In this document: piece after piece, positions 45,479 through 54,833 of the stretch
How the letters are laid out: each line of letters starts with the position of its first letter
Position numbering within the stretch: position 1 is the first letter of the stretch
NCBI RefSeq assembly: GCF_022347765.1
Contig: NZ_JAKRFZ010000022.1
Coordinates: 1-64,000 of the forward strand
DNA length: 64,000 nucleotides
Origin: Pseudoalteromonas sp. OOF1S-7
GTDB taxonomy: Bacteria > Pseudomonadota > Gammaproteobacteria > Enterobacterales > Alteromonadaceae
Reading direction: 5' to 3'
The notes under the pieces: generated by a model
Told to the model about the DNA's origin: nothing
The model's input: the letters and a program-made list of their open reading frames with translations, nothing else
The model's database searches: none
Translations under genes and position numbers: made by a program

Positions 45479-45871
45479 TCAAAACATGCCAAGCAGATCG
45501 CTGGTGGTTTTATCAAACAGCTGTATTGCAGTCGCTATCAAATAGTAGATCAGTGCCAGATTAAGCGCCATCAATAGCCCCGCAGAGACAAACCAACTCA
45601 GGCCAGCCTGCACCATGGCGTAGGCCATCAAACCCTGAAGAGACAACCAGGTTGCTGAGATAAGCAGTGCGGATATCATCAGCAGGATGATGCAGGACAG
45701 GATCGTTTTGAAATGGGCACGCAGTTTAGCCTTAAACAATGCTGCACATGCGCGGGCAACGTCTACATAGCTTGCAGTAACTGCTTCGCCTCGCTGCATC
45801 AGGGCTGTAAGCTGTGCGCCCATCGTGGCTGTCTGGTGTGTTTCTGTCGAATGGTTTGATGGCGCGCTCAT
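45479..45871 (-). CDS. Phage-holin-like membrane protein (YqjE family)
   Basis: The 130-residue product has two hydrophobic segments (about residues 57-80 and 88-112) after a polar N-terminal helix, the plan of PF07332 (holin-X/YqjE) proteins. It starts one base after the stop of the upstream DUF883-like gene. In enterobacteria the YqjD-YqjE pair is stationary-phase expressed and membrane-associated. Confidence 0.65.
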   Translation of the reverse strand: MSAPSNHSTETHQTATMGAQLTALMQRGEAVTASYVDVARACAALFKAKLRAHFKTILSCIILLMISALLISATWLSLQGLMAYAMVQAGLSWFVSAGLLMALNLALIYYLIATAIQLFDKTTSDLLGMF

Positions 45872-45872
45872 A

Positions 45873-46181
45873 TTACTTACTCCGCAATAGCATAGTCAGA
45901 AGAACACCGGCGCCAAATGCAATGCCTGCAGTTTTGACCGGGTTATCTGTGGCGTATTTTTTAACACCTGAAGCATTCCACTTTTTCTCCAGCAGGCGCT
46001 TTTGAGCCTGTAAAGCCTCGCTAGACGCTTCGCCTTTGCTTCTTAATTGCTCTTCGGTTTTCGCCGCCGTGTCGTGCAGCGCATCGACAGTGTGATGAAG
46101 GGAATCCGCGAGCTGATCTGAAACTGGGTGTGCATGTTCACTGTTTGCCTGACTATTGGCTGCCGATTTGCTGGTACTCAT
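45873..46181 (-). CDS. ElaB/YqjD/DUF883-like membrane-anchored protein
   Basis: The start is ATG 46181 with AAGGAG 6 bases upstream. The 102-residue product has a polar helical N-terminal region (LADSLHHTVDALHDTAAKTEEQL...) and a short C-terminal segment (NPVKTAGIAFGAGVLLTMLLRSK) with the typical 'P-x-x-x-x-G-x-A-x-G-x-G-x-L-x-G-x-L-L' form. Family members attach ribosomes to the membrane in stationary phase. It begins the three-gene operon. Confidence 0.72.
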   Translation of the reverse strand: MSTSKSAANSQANSEHAHPVSDQLADSLHHTVDALHDTAAKTEEQLRSKGEASSEALQAQKRLLEKKWNASGVKKYATDNPVKTAGIAFGAGVLLTMLLRSK

Positions 46182-46323
46182 AATAACTCCTTGATTGCGA
46201 GAATTAGTACTCCTGTGGTGCAAATGCTTTGCCAAAAACAATGTTTATATAAATCATGGTGTTAACTTTATTTCTGTGATTGGGCAGGGTGTTTTTACCG
46301 GCGTGTGAAATTTTTACCCGGTA

Positions 46324-47433
46324 TTATTTACGGGTATGTATTAGCGAGTCTGAGTACGTGCCTGCACGTGTAAGGAGATATCTGAACAGCCATTCGGCAG
46401 GGCCCTGAGCATACTTGCGGCGCCACAGTATGGCAAAACACCAGGCTGACAGACAAAACAGCAGGCTGCTCAACAATGCCATCTCTATTGACTGATTGCC
46501 CAGCATATTCAGTGCCTCCAGCGTACCCATGCCAATAATGACGTGAGCAATATAAAAAGTGAGCGATAACTTACCTGTATCTTCCAATGAACCTAGTACC
46601 GCTGAGTGCGCAAAGTGCTGCGCAAGTTTGATGCAACCCAGTAAGACGAGCACTGAACTGGCGGTGGCACAAACCAGATACTGAGGCAGTGGGGGAATGG
46701 GTCCGGTGCTGAGCAAAAACTGAATGTCCTGATCTTGCATTCCAACGCTCACGGCCAGGGTGCGCAGCAGATAGAAGGCACCCTCGACAGATACTAAAGT
46801 GATCACTGAAATCTTAAATAGTCTCTTTTGTAATGCACTTTGGTGCAACGGCTGGCGGCCAAGCCACATACCGAACAGTAAAAAAGCAAACCAGGGAAAT
46901 ACAGGGTGAAAGCCGTTATAGAAGATCCGTCTTATCAGGCCATCGAGCGTCCATAAATCCAGATAGGAGAGGGTTTCCCAGTGCCAGCCATTGGAATAAT
47001 CAATGAGCAACAACAGGGCAGGAAAAGTAGATACAACCAGTGCACAGAGCGTTAGCAGGGTACGATGAGAAGCAAATAGTAACCACGAAGCCAGGATAAA
47101 GTAACAGCCATAAAAGTGTAAAATATCCGCTGGCCAGACGGGTAAATAGAGTAATCCCAGGCAAAGCAACAAAATGCCACGCATTGCGACCTTGTTTTGC
47201 ATCTGTTTTCGGTGTAGCAAATCATGTTTCTGGGCTTTACGAGCAGATAAAGTGAGCCCGACTCCAGCGAGGATCACAAACAGAGCTGCGGCGCGTCCTT
47301 CCAGTAGCGCGCTTAGTGATAACAGCAAGGGGCTGCCTGTGTTGGCACCCATCACGAGCTTAAAGTTAACGACCACCATACCAAAAATTGCCAGCGCTCT
47401 GGCAAGGTCAATACCATGGATCCGCGCGCTCAT
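46324..47433 (-). CDS. DUF418-family membrane protein
   Basis: The 369-residue product has about ten hydrophobic segments. The N-terminus RIHGIDLARALAIFGMVVVNF and LEGRAAALFVILAGVGLTL are the usual opening of the DUF418/DUF1624 acyltransferase-like group. A segment FWFAFLLFGMWLGR and late FYIAHVIIGMGTLEAL fit. The molecular function is unknown; some relatives acylate extracytoplasmic sugars. Monocistronic. Confidence 0.75.
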   Translation of the reverse strand: MSARIHGIDLARALAIFGMVVVNFKLVMGANTGSPLLLSLSALLEGRAAALFVILAGVGLTLSARKAQKHDLLHRKQMQNKVAMRGILLLCLGLLYLPVWPADILHFYGCYFILASWLLFASHRTLLTLCALVVSTFPALLLLIDYSNGWHWETLSYLDLWTLDGLIRRIFYNGFHPVFPWFAFLLFGMWLGRQPLHQSALQKRLFKISVITLVSVEGAFYLLRTLAVSVGMQDQDIQFLLSTGPIPPLPQYLVCATASSVLVLLGCIKLAQHFAHSAVLGSLEDTGKLSLTFYIAHVIIGMGTLEALNMLGNQSIEMALLSSLLFCLSAWCFAILWRRKYAQGPAEWLFRYLLTRAGTYSDSLIHTRK

Positions 47434-47595
47434 CGTTGTTCCTTCTTGTATATTCTGTGAGTCTAAGTTAAGCGGCGCAGTCAGAATATTCCGTTAAGAA
47501 ATGTATAAAGTTGTAATTGCTGTGGGTACAACTTAGGATGATTGATCCATTTGAGATATGGCTTTGGATCACATTAGCTCTCTTGCTGCCAGCCA

Positions 47596-48033
47596 TCACC
47601 AGATAGCGAACCTGTCACCCATATATTTGCAGTAGCTAATAAAGTATCCGTTGACGAGTAAGATCAACCCCCCAACCAGTGCGGCCTCACTGAGTAATCC
47701 CAGGAAACAAAATACCAGACCAAAACCATGTAAAACCCGCTCAAGCCTGCTAAGTAATGGTCTGTCTGGTTGACTCTGAAAAGTGCCAAGAAAAAACCAA
47801 ATCTGCAGCCACAGTGGCAGCGGGCGCGATTGAGTATGTTTGTCGGTCATAAATGACGCCTCCTGTAATGTGTGAATGTCGGTATCCAGTGCAGCAGCAA
47901 GGCATTTTAAAGACTCCAGGCTGGGCGTATGGCCCTGCTCGATCCGCTGAATAGTGCGGATATTGAGCCCGGACATCATGGCCAGCTGGGCCTGGGTCAG
48001 GTGCTTGCTTAATCTGAGTTGTTTTAGGATCAT
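47596..48033 (-). CDS. XRE-family regulator with C-terminal membrane segments
   Basis: The start is taken at ATG 48033; in-frame codons up to 48135 would add 34 residues without clear support. The 145-residue product begins with an HTH_3 domain (LKQLRLSKHLTQAQLAMMSGLNIRTIQRIEQGHTPSLESLKCLAAAL, residues 3-48). A linker and two hydrophobic segments (about 97-130) follow. Membrane-tethered XRE proteins of this kind are common in gammaproteobacteria and probably autoregulate. Regulon unknown. Confidence 0.7.
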   Translation of the reverse strand: MILKQLRLSKHLTQAQLAMMSGLNIRTIQRIEQGHTPSLESLKCLAAALDTDIHTLQEASFMTDKHTQSRPLPLWLQIWFFLGTFQSQPDRPLLSRLERVLHGFGLVFCFLGLLSEAALVGGLILLVNGYFISYCKYMGDRFAIW

Positions 48034-48394
48034 AGAGTAGCTCGCTGCGTTGTGATGCGCAAAAGTGTTAACCATAAGCCTTTGCACGGACAAGTAAATT
48101 GTGCCGACTTTTTTGTGACAAAGTATAATTTTCAACTAGTTAGCCATGCAGGCTCGTTACGTATTGAGTGCATAGTAAGGCGTATATTGTGCTGCAGAAG
48201 GCGTGAAGCGCGTGTCAGAGCTAGGCCACAATGGAGGCTAACGCCGGGTCTTTTGGAGGGTTTTTGACCGGTTCCGGCTTCTCATATACTCACAAACTTG
48301 ACTGCATACGTATTCAATAGACGTTTAATCGGATCTCTCTATATTGTTACCGTGATGTAAACATTACCGTTATGACAACAACAGAGAACACACA

Positions 48395-50404
48395 ATGATT
48401 AAACAATCACTCAAAGCGCTGAATACAGCGCTGATCACCGCAGGGTTGGGCGTGTCTGCTCAGACACTGGCGACTCCCACAACCTTTGTTCATTTATTCG
48501 AATGGTCCTGGCAGGATATTGCGACCGAGTGTGAAACCTTCCTGGGTCCAAAGGGTTACGCTGCTGTGCAGGTTTCACCACCGAGCGAGCATATCACAGG
48601 TGCACCCTGGTGGACCCGCTACCAGCCAGTCAGTTATCAACTGGAAAGTCGTAGCGGAAACCGCGCTCAGTTTATCGATATGGTCTCGCGCTGCAAGGCT
48701 ACGGGTGTCGATATTTATGTTGATGCGGTGATCAACCACATGGCACACGGCAGCGGTACAGGCGTGGCGGGTAGTACGTTTGGCGACAAGCATTACCCCA
48801 TCTACAGCCCGCAAGATTTTCACGAAACCTGCGCGATTAACGATGCCGACTATGGTAACAACGCCTGGCGGGTACAAAACTGTGAGCTGGTTGGTCTGGC
48901 CGATCTGAATACATCCGCCGCTTATGTGCAGGATACACTGGCTGCTTATCTGAATGATTTGGTTGGCATTGGCGTGGCCGGATTCAGACTGGATGCCAGT
49001 AAGCATATGGCGTCGTCTGATATTGCTGCCATCATGAACAAGGTGAATGGTGACCCTCTGGTATTTCAGGAGGTAATTGATCAGGGTGGCCAGGCTGTGC
49101 GCGCTGATGAGTACTTTGGCAACGGTCTGGTGACCGAGTTTAAGTACAGCACCAAACTGGGAGACACCTTTAAATCCGGCAAGCTGGCCTGGCTAAACAG
49201 TTTTGGCGAAGCCTGGGGCATGATGCCGAGCCACCTGGCTGTGGTATTCGTCGATAACCACGATAATCAGCGCGGTCATGGCGGGGCTGGTAACGTTGTG
49301 ACCTATAAAGACGGTGCCCTGTATGATCTGGCTAATGTCTTTATGCTGGCTTACCCCTACGGCTATCCAAAGGTGATGTCGAGTTATGACTTTAACCATG
49401 ACGGCGATGCCGGACCGCCGGGCAGCACAGTGCATCAGGGCAACACATTGAACTGCTTTGCTAATGAGTGGCAGTGTGAGCATCGTCGCAATATGATTGC
49501 AGGCGCCATGGAATTTAGAAACAACACCACAGGCCATTGGACCGTGAACAATTGGTGGGACAATGGCAATAACCAGATTGCGTTTTCCCGTGGTGACGAA
49601 GGGTTTGTGGCTATTAACCGTGAAGGTTTTAGCCTGAACCAGACGCTGCAAACGGGCCTGACTGCAGGCGTTTACTGTGATGTACTCAGCGGCGGCAAGA
49701 ATACCGCGGGCGATGCATGTCTTGGTAATCAAATCACGGTTGCTCAAAGTGGATTGGCAAGTATCAACGTCGATGCGATGAGTGCTGTAGCAATTCATCA
49801 TAACAGCAAACTGGGTGACGCGCCGGATGTGCCTGCGGGTGACTGGCAGAGAACCGTGGTCTTTATCAAAGCTGAAACAGCAGCAGGCCAGGATCTGTTC
49901 GTGCGCGGTGGCTTAGATCATACTTTTGCAGCCACCTTAGGCCGTGATTGCGCTCAGGAGCCGCTGCAATGTGCCATGCCTGTTCGTCACAACAACCTAA
50001 AAAACCCAACTACACAAGGCTGGAAACAGGGCGACAACTACCTCGACTGGCAGGGGGCTGAATCAGGCCAAAGTGCCGATGCCCAGGGCAGCGCACTGGA
50101 CTGGACAACCAACCTGTGGCCTGCCCAGTGGGGTACCAAAGCCACGGTAGAAAGCCAGGGTTATGGTGAAACACCGCTGAACCAGTGGGGTACCCATTAC
50201 TGGATGCTGGATGTAGACATGGATTGTAGCCAGACCCACAACGGCTGGTTCGAGATAAAAGCCTTTGTGAAAAACGGCCAGGGCTGGGAAGGCGATATCA
50301 GCCAGATCAACTCCCCCTACAGCAGCAATAACCACTTTGCCCGCTGCGGCCAGATCTCGGTGTTTGAATTTAACCAATCGACAGCAATTTACACCGCGTT
50401 CTAA
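48395..50404 (+). CDS. amy: Chloride-dependent alpha-amylase, GH13, with C-terminal secretion domain
   Basis: The 669-residue precursor has a signal peptide (about residues 1-26, cleavage after LA-TP), catalytic domain (27-475) and a C-terminal region (about 480-669). The length equals that of the P. haloplanktis cold-active amylase precursor. Catalytic residues are Asp200 (GFRLDASKH), Glu226 (FQEVID) and Asp290 (DNHDN). Chloride ligands are Arg198, Asn288 and Lys326. All are offset by exactly 26 from the numbering I recall for that enzyme. It hydrolyses starch outside the cell; the C-terminal part assists outer-membrane passage and is then removed. Monocistronic. Confidence 0.95.
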   Translation: MIKQSLKALNTALITAGLGVSAQTLATPTTFVHLFEWSWQDIATECETFLGPKGYAAVQVSPPSEHITGAPWWTRYQPVSYQLESRSGNRAQFIDMVSRCKATGVDIYVDAVINHMAHGSGTGVAGSTFGDKHYPIYSPQDFHETCAINDADYGNNAWRVQNCELVGLADLNTSAAYVQDTLAAYLNDLVGIGVAGFRLDASKHMASSDIAAIMNKVNGDPLVFQEVIDQGGQAVRADEYFGNGLVTEFKYSTKLGDTFKSGKLAWLNSFGEAWGMMPSHLAVVFVDNHDNQRGHGGAGNVVTYKDGALYDLANVFMLAYPYGYPKVMSSYDFNHDGDAGPPGSTVHQGNTLNCFANEWQCEHRRNMIAGAMEFRNNTTGHWTVNNWWDNGNNQIAFSRGDEGFVAINREGFSLNQTLQTGLTAGVYCDVLSGGKNTAGDACLGNQITVAQSGLASINVDAMSAVAIHHNSKLGDAPDVPAGDWQRTVVFIKAETAAGQDLFVRGGLDHTFAATLGRDCAQEPLQCAMPVRHNNLKNPTTQGWKQGDNYLDWQGAESGQSADAQGSALDWTTNLWPAQWGTKATVESQGYGETPLNQWGTHYWMLDVDMDCSQTHNGWFEIKAFVKNGQGWEGDISQINSPYSSNNHFARCGQISVFEFNQSTAIYTAF

Positions 50405-51141
50405 CCTTTAAAACCGGGTATTCTGCAGCGGCCATACTCCCTGGTGGCCGTTGCAGTGATACCTTAGCCAGCCTCTGGCTAATCATGTTTTTACTTTGGA
50501 TGTTGTCTATTCAGATACAGATGAATATCGCTATTCATCATGTCAAACTTCTTGTTTTCTTCGAACTTTTGAGTCTCGCTTATGCCGCTAATCTTTTTAA
50601 ATTTTTTAAATTTAAAAAGTTAGTCGTTCTACATAACGAGGCCTCAAATCTCGCTATGGACAAGGCTCGCTTTCAACAGAGCCATTTTGGTTGAGCAATG
50701 AGAGCAATGGTAGTAATTTTTTTACTTAGTATGCATAAATTTCTTAGTGGTGAATTGGCGAGCAATTGGGGGCAGGGTTTGAGCGGTATTCACGCTAATA
50801 AGCTGTTAGGTTTTAAGGAGCGTTCAGTGGAAATTGAATTAAATTGGAGAGCAAATCACGCTATATCGAAATCATGGCACCTTGCTAAATAGGAAAAAAA
50901 TGGGTCTAATGATACTTATAAATAACGTTGTTCAGGCAGGGAATGAGTCACGTTGTAACGGGTTAAGTCACAAACGGTTCAAAACAAAAGTTACTCATCA
51001 AGACCAATTCCCACAGCATCAACCTCGCCAGGCGGATACGGTGTGCAGGTAGCGGCCTGGTTCAACAAGCGATTATGCGTACTGTGTACGCATAAATACT
51101 AAAGCGTTAGTTTTCTGCGCACATATCGACGAGAGTAAAAA
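50405..51141. other. 740-base region with no convincing gene and an attC-like tail
   Basis: It begins with the amylase hairpin, then AT-rich sequence. At about 50698-50818 lies a segment opening GCAATGGTAGTA and closing AATAAGCTGTTAGG that resembles another at 61268-61366. Directly after it, AAGGAG and GTG 50828 open a 21-codon frame (MEIELNWRANHA...) ending at TAG, like a truncated cassette gene. A 7-base hairpin ATGCGTA/TACGCAT lies near 51075. Confidence 0.5.
50420..50457 (+). terminator. Hairpin downstream of the amylase gene
   Basis: Arms CTGCAGCGGCCA and TGGCCGTTGCAG pair over 12 positions with one mismatch, about 20 bases after the amylase stop. There is no T tract, so it may act as an mRNA 3' stabiliser or a weak terminator. 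Confidence 0.5.
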
Positions 51142-51441
51142 ATGAAAATTAAAATTGTATTGGTACTTATCATTGGAATTATTTTTACAACAGGTTGTAT
51201 GTCTTCCACTTATGGAAATTCATTTGTTCCGGTACAAACAAACCAAGCTGAAAATCAATATACGTTAAAAATATATACAGGAGGATTCGCTGGTCCTGAA
51301 TACGCCAAAAAAGATCTAGATATAGAAGCCAAGAAATTCATGTCTATTCATAAGGAGTATGTTGATTACAAAATTATCTCTCAAAAGTTTGAGTTAATAC
51401 CTTCAGGTGTCACTTTTGTAGTCGAGTTTATAAAAAACTAA
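51142..51441 (+). CDS. Small putative lipoprotein in cassette-like context
   Basis: The 99-residue product has a hydrophobic N-terminus ending in a weak lipobox (IIFTTGC, Cys 19). The mature part is about 80 residues, AT-rich in codons compared with the amylase. No family is recognised. Its TAA stop is embedded in CTAACAAG, the 5' end of an attC-like structure, the arrangement typical of integron cassette genes. Confidence 0.6.
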   Translation: MKIKIVLVLIIGIIFTTGCMSSTYGNSFVPVQTNQAENQYTLKIYTGGFAGPEYAKKDLDIEAKKFMSIHKEYVDYKIISQKFELIPSGVTFVVEFIKN

Positions 51442-51542
51442 CAAGCCAAGTCAGTCGGATTTGTAACATTGTCGCGCTTTTTCTGACTTCTTACGGGGTA
51501 AAAGGCTGGCCAATGTTACTTAGCGCTGCTGGGTCGTTATAC
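51436..51542 (+). repeat. attC-like site 1
   Basis: It starts with ACTAACAAGC overlapping the stop codon of the preceding gene and ends with GTCGTTATAC, resembling R'' and R' core sites. Inner arms GTAACATTG (51463-51471) and CAATGTTAC (51511-51519) are perfect complements. The next gene starts 22 bases later. The length of about 107 bases is within the attC range. Outer pairing is imperfect and no integrase is in the window. Confidence 0.5.
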
Positions 51543-51563
51543 CTCTTAAGTGAAATCACGTTT

Positions 51564-52028
51564 ATGCAAAAAATACTATTTATTTCTTTCGCTTTGATGT
51601 TGGTATTTTCACTGCCAGCAAAAGCAGAAGATAAACAATTCATAAAAGGAAACAGTATGAAAGCCGAAGGTTCATTTGAAGTAAAGTTAGATCCAGCAAA
51701 AGACGAAGTTGCCCCAGCAGGGCGAATGCTTATCAACAAAACGTATGATGGTGATGTTATCGGTACGGGGGTGGGGCAAATGCTAAGTAAACGAACCGAG
51801 AGTGGTGTAGCTGTTTATTCAGCAATAGAAGAGTTTGTTGGTAGCATTGAGGGTAAATCGGGAAGTTTTACGTTAAGTCACTATGGCTTTATGTCAAAAG
51901 AAACCCAAGAACTAAAAATTGAAATTGTTCCTGGGTCCGGTGCTGGCGAATTAGCATCAATTTCAGGTTCTCTCCAAATCATCCAAAGTGAAGGTAAGCA
52001 TTCTTATATCCTCACGTACAGTCTGTAA
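51564..52028 (+). CDS. Secreted small protein (DUF3224-like)
   Basis: The start is taken at ATG 51564, giving a signal peptide (MQKILFISFALMLVFSLPAKAED, cleavage after KAE or AKA). The mature part of about 130 residues is beta-rich (SMKAEGSFEVKL, GAVYSAIEEFVGSIEGKSGSFTLSHYG, GSGAGELASISGSLQI). It follows the DUF3224 pattern of small allene-oxide-cyclase-like barrels. Function unknown. It lies between two attC-like hairpins. Confidence 0.65.
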   Translation: MQKILFISFALMLVFSLPAKAEDKQFIKGNSMKAEGSFEVKLDPAKDEVAPAGRMLINKTYDGDVIGTGVGQMLSKRTESGVAVYSAIEEFVGSIEGKSGSFTLSHYGFMSKETQELKIEIVPGSGAGELASISGSLQIIQSEGKHSYILTYSL

Positions 52029-52032
52029 TCCG

Positions 52033-52145
52033 TATAACAATAAGTTCTATGGGGTATTATAAGGTCTGTTTAATCTTTGTGGATGTCGTTTTACCGGAAA
52101 ATTAAACTCCACGTATAATGCCACTAAACTTGGCTTCAGCTACCT
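52033..52145 (+). repeat. attC-like site 2 (degenerate)
   Basis: TATAACAATAAG follows 6 bases after the stop of the preceding gene. Arms GGTATTATA (52053-52061) pair with TATAATGCC (52114-52122), and GTTTAAT (52068-52074) pairs with ATTAAAC (52101-52107). The 3' core is weak (CTATTGAAAT). It could equally be a transcription terminator without T tract. Confidence 0.35.
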
Positions 52146-52165
52146 ATTGAAATTTGGAGTATTCG

Positions 52166-52750
52166 TTGAATAAAAATTATTTGCTAGCAATCAAACAAGC
52201 GATGCTTATCCCAGGGTTAGCTTTATATAATATATTTGTTGGATTATTCGCATCTGGATATAGTGTTATATCTCAACATATTAGTGAGCTAGCTTTGGCA
52301 GCACCTTTCTTTTCATACACACATCGACTTGCTGATGTATTAATTGGTCTTTCCATGTGTATATTTTCATTAGTTTGTCTGTTGGTTGCTAAAGCTAAAT
52401 TTACATTTTTGACAATGTTTGCATTTGGCACAACATGGGTTTTTGCAGGTGTGTTTATTTTGACCAGTCCATTGCATGATGTTTATGGATTGACAACAGT
52501 GCTAATAGTTGTTCCTGTTATATTTGCATTGGAAATGCAAGAATATTATTCATCAAAGTACTTCAAGAATTTCTGTGTTTTAGTAACATTGATTCATGTT
52601 GTTTTCTTTTGGTTCTTTAATTATGGATTTATGCCTATCGAATATAAAGGAGTTACACAGCGAGTTTGGGTCGCGATTACACTGGCATGGTACGGTATAG
52701 CAGCATATCAAGTTGTAACGGTAGCTAACAAAGAAATGAACAAGGACTAA
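52166..52750 (+). CDS. DUF998-like six-helix membrane protein
   Basis: The TTG at 52166 has GGAG 6 bases upstream and is preferred; a TTG at 52154 would add four residues. The 194-residue product has six hydrophobic segments. The first loop carries 'YSVISQHISELALAAPFFSYTHRLADVLIGLS', the DUF998 hallmark of a conserved Ser-Glu near the first helix. AT-rich codons and position after two cassette-like units suggest foreign origin. Function unknown. Confidence 0.65.
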   Translation: MNKNYLLAIKQAMLIPGLALYNIFVGLFASGYSVISQHISELALAAPFFSYTHRLADVLIGLSMCIFSLVCLLVAKAKFTFLTMFAFGTTWVFAGVFILTSPLHDVYGLTTVLIVVPVIFALEMQEYYSSKYFKNFCVLVTLIHVVFFWFFNYGFMPIEYKGVTQRVWVAITLAWYGIAAYQVVTVANKEMNKD

Positions 52751-53223
52751 AAGCAGGGGGCTGTTTGCTTTGCTCTATTTTAGCCTGTTATTTAGGTGCA
52801 GGGTGAGCCTCTCAAGTTGATGCATCAAGCGCACTTATTCACGCATAGCCTAGCGAAATTGCTTCCCTGTTATAACATAATCACGTCGTCTAACCTGTTT
52901 ACCAGGTCTGACTGTCAGCAGCTCGGCACAGCACGATCTCGGATGGTATTTTCCTGGAGCTTTCGTTGCCAATTTGAGTGCTGAGCATACATCTTTCTAC
53001 AGATATACTAAGTTTTGGTGTTTAAATGGTTACAACGGTGGTAACACTCCAATTCACTCTGAGGGGGGGGAATAAAGTGAAGACTGTGGTGGTGAATAGT
53101 TGTATAATCAACGTATAAACGCGCTGGGTTAATAAAGCTTCTCCTGGTCCTTGCCTTACCAATTTTAGCCAAGCTGTTAGTGTCGCAATACTGAATCTGG
53201 CTGCTCAATGTATATGGATAATC
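52751..53223. other. 470-base intergenic region
   Basis: No gene is supported. A palindrome GTTACaacggtgGTAAC lies near 53028-53044 and a run of eight G residues near 53064. The downstream gene has no strong ribosome-binding site. Confidence 0.5.
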
Positions 53224-54201
53224 ATGGAAGACTCAAATACTTTAGATACACTTCTTGAACGAGCAGGAAAATACTATCCTATACATAGTGGAGGTCTGGC
53301 TACTCACGTTCCCATGGTTTTGACTGCTTTAAAAGCGCTAGGGGCACCGAAAAGTAAATTGGTGAAAACATTCAATCAAAGTATAGATAACCTTGAAAAG
53401 ATAGATAACCTGGATAATGTAACAGCTATTGATGTTATGGAGTCAGAACTTGGCAATAGTAAAAGCTACCTAAGATATTTAAAGTACTTTCAAAGCCAAT
53501 TAGAAAATTGTTCATTACAAGAAGTACTTAATAAAGCTCTACCGAAATTATTGCCCGGTATAGCTGCTTCCGCTTTTCATGGTCTCATTAGATTGGCGTT
53601 TGCTATAGAAGCAAACTGCAAAAGTGAAATTGCAGTTGCACTCGCGTATTGGAGTGCAGAGTTTCAATCTTTTGGGTTAGGTGAAGAAACAACTGATGAG
53701 AGCTTAGAAGATATATTAATTAGACTATCTCCACTAGGTGAAAATTTTGATTTTTCACCCGGTATTATCGTTGACCGTATGTCTGAAATAGGGGGGCTTT
53801 TAAGGTCTAGAAATGAAATTGTTCAACCCAAAATAATCGACTTAGAAACCCTTAGGGCGTTTGTTTTGAAAATCTTTTACTTACAAAATGACTTCACTTT
53901 ATTGCATACAGTAACAGGGTGTCATGCCTTATCGGTCATTCTACCTTATATAGAAAGTGAAGAGTTAGCGTTAAAAGAGTTATGGAAAGCTATATTGGTG
54001 GGTTATTTAAGCACCGGGCTTAAATTTGAGAATGTTGAGATTGAAGCTGGAAGTTGCGACTGTGATTTTTCCCCAATTATTGCCAAAGCCTTGAATGCTG
54101 ATGATGCTCACATAATTAAGCTAATTTACAGTAGCTATCGAGAATATCAAAAAACGTATAATCCTTTGTATTTTTTCATTGCAAAAAGGGTTTTCCTTTA
54201 A
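53224..54201 (+). CDS. Questin oxidase-like (DUF4243) protein
   Basis: The 325-residue product carries the family's early motif HSGGLATHVPMVLTALKALGAPKSKLVKTF (about residues 21-50). It then shows GIAASAFHGLIRLAFAIEA (about 116-134) with the conserved 'H-G-x-I-R' element and a late TGCHAL/LPYI stretch. The fungal founding member catalyses Baeyer-Villiger-like ring opening of questin; bacterial relatives are uncharacterised. It is isolated, between cassette-like genes and a ruined IS element, and relatively AT-rich. Confidence 0.7.
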   Translation: MEDSNTLDTLLERAGKYYPIHSGGLATHVPMVLTALKALGAPKSKLVKTFNQSIDNLEKIDNLDNVTAIDVMESELGNSKSYLRYLKYFQSQLENCSLQEVLNKALPKLLPGIAASAFHGLIRLAFAIEANCKSEIAVALAYWSAEFQSFGLGEETTDESLEDILIRLSPLGENFDFSPGIIVDRMSEIGGLLRSRNEIVQPKIIDLETLRAFVLKIFYLQNDFTLLHTVTGCHALSVILPYIESEELALKELWKAILVGYLSTGLKFENVEIEAGSCDCDFSPIIAKALNADDAHIIKLIYSSYREYQKTYNPLYFFIAKRVFL

Positions 54202-54325
54202 TGTTAATTTACTGTAATTAAAGGAAGTTTTACTTATCCATCCAGAAAAAAGACAGAAATATTCACCTCTATGAAAATGAAAATAATAAACGGTATCAGG
54301 CTAGAAAATCATCTTAAGCGGTAGC

Positions 54326-54810
54326 GTTCAATTTTCTGTGTCATTTCGATAAGTTAAGATACAAAAAAAGAAATGACTCATGACTACACAACAATTTGAT
54401 TCTGTACTGAAAGCGCTCCAAGATGGTAAAACTCACTGGTGAAGATGGAGCGCTCACCCCATTGATCAAGCAGCTCACTGAAGCCGCTATGAAGGCGGAG
54501 TTAGAAAACCACTTAGCTGAGAGCTCCGCGCCCAATCGTAAGAACGGTAAATCCACTAAAACGGTCAAAGGGCCCACCGGTGCATTCGAACTTGAGACGC
54601 ATCGTGACCGAGCTGGCGCCTTCGAGCGCAAGATTTTTGCGCTGTTTGCCCTGGGCAACAGTGACCCGGATATCCGCGCTCACATCGCCGATATGTAAGG
54701 TATCTCCATTTCCAACGGTACTATCAATGCCGTAACAGACAAGTTACTGCCTGAGCTCCAAGCTTGGCGAGAGCATGACTTGGAAGCCATATACCCCATT
54801 GTTTAGCTCA
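54326..54810 (+). mobile_element. Remnant of an IS256-family insertion sequence
   Basis: The left end GTTCAATTTTCTGTGTCA (54326-54343) is followed by a transposase start and internal coding sequence that breaks off at about 54806. No matching right end is seen next to it. A lone near-identical end lies at 62724-62741 in the same orientation. Confidence 0.75.
54380..54806 (+). pseudogene. IS256-family (mutator) transposase, multiply disrupted
   Basis: ATG 54380 opens MTTQQFDSVLKALQDGK. A one-base deletion near 54430 then shifts the frame to LTGEDGALTPLIKQLTEAAMKAELENHLAES, the standard N-terminus of IS256-type transposases. A short internal deletion after RDRAGAFE removes about 15 residues. 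A TAA at about 54696 replaces the expected Tyr codon. In-frame homology (GISISNGTINAVTDKLLPELQAWREHDLEAIYPIV) continues to 54806 and stops before the catalytic DDE residues. Non-functional. Confidence 0.9.
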
Positions 54811-54833
54811 GATAATAGATAGCTTTACTTGTA

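Noticed and set aside
49193..49801. 202-codon minus-strand frame within the amylase gene
   Set aside because: It is antisense to a gene with all catalytic residues conserved and shows no recognisable motif.
51068..51088. ATGCGTA/TACGCAT hairpin as a terminator or operator
   Set aside because: It has no T tract and no defined gene upstream; it is too short to assign a role.
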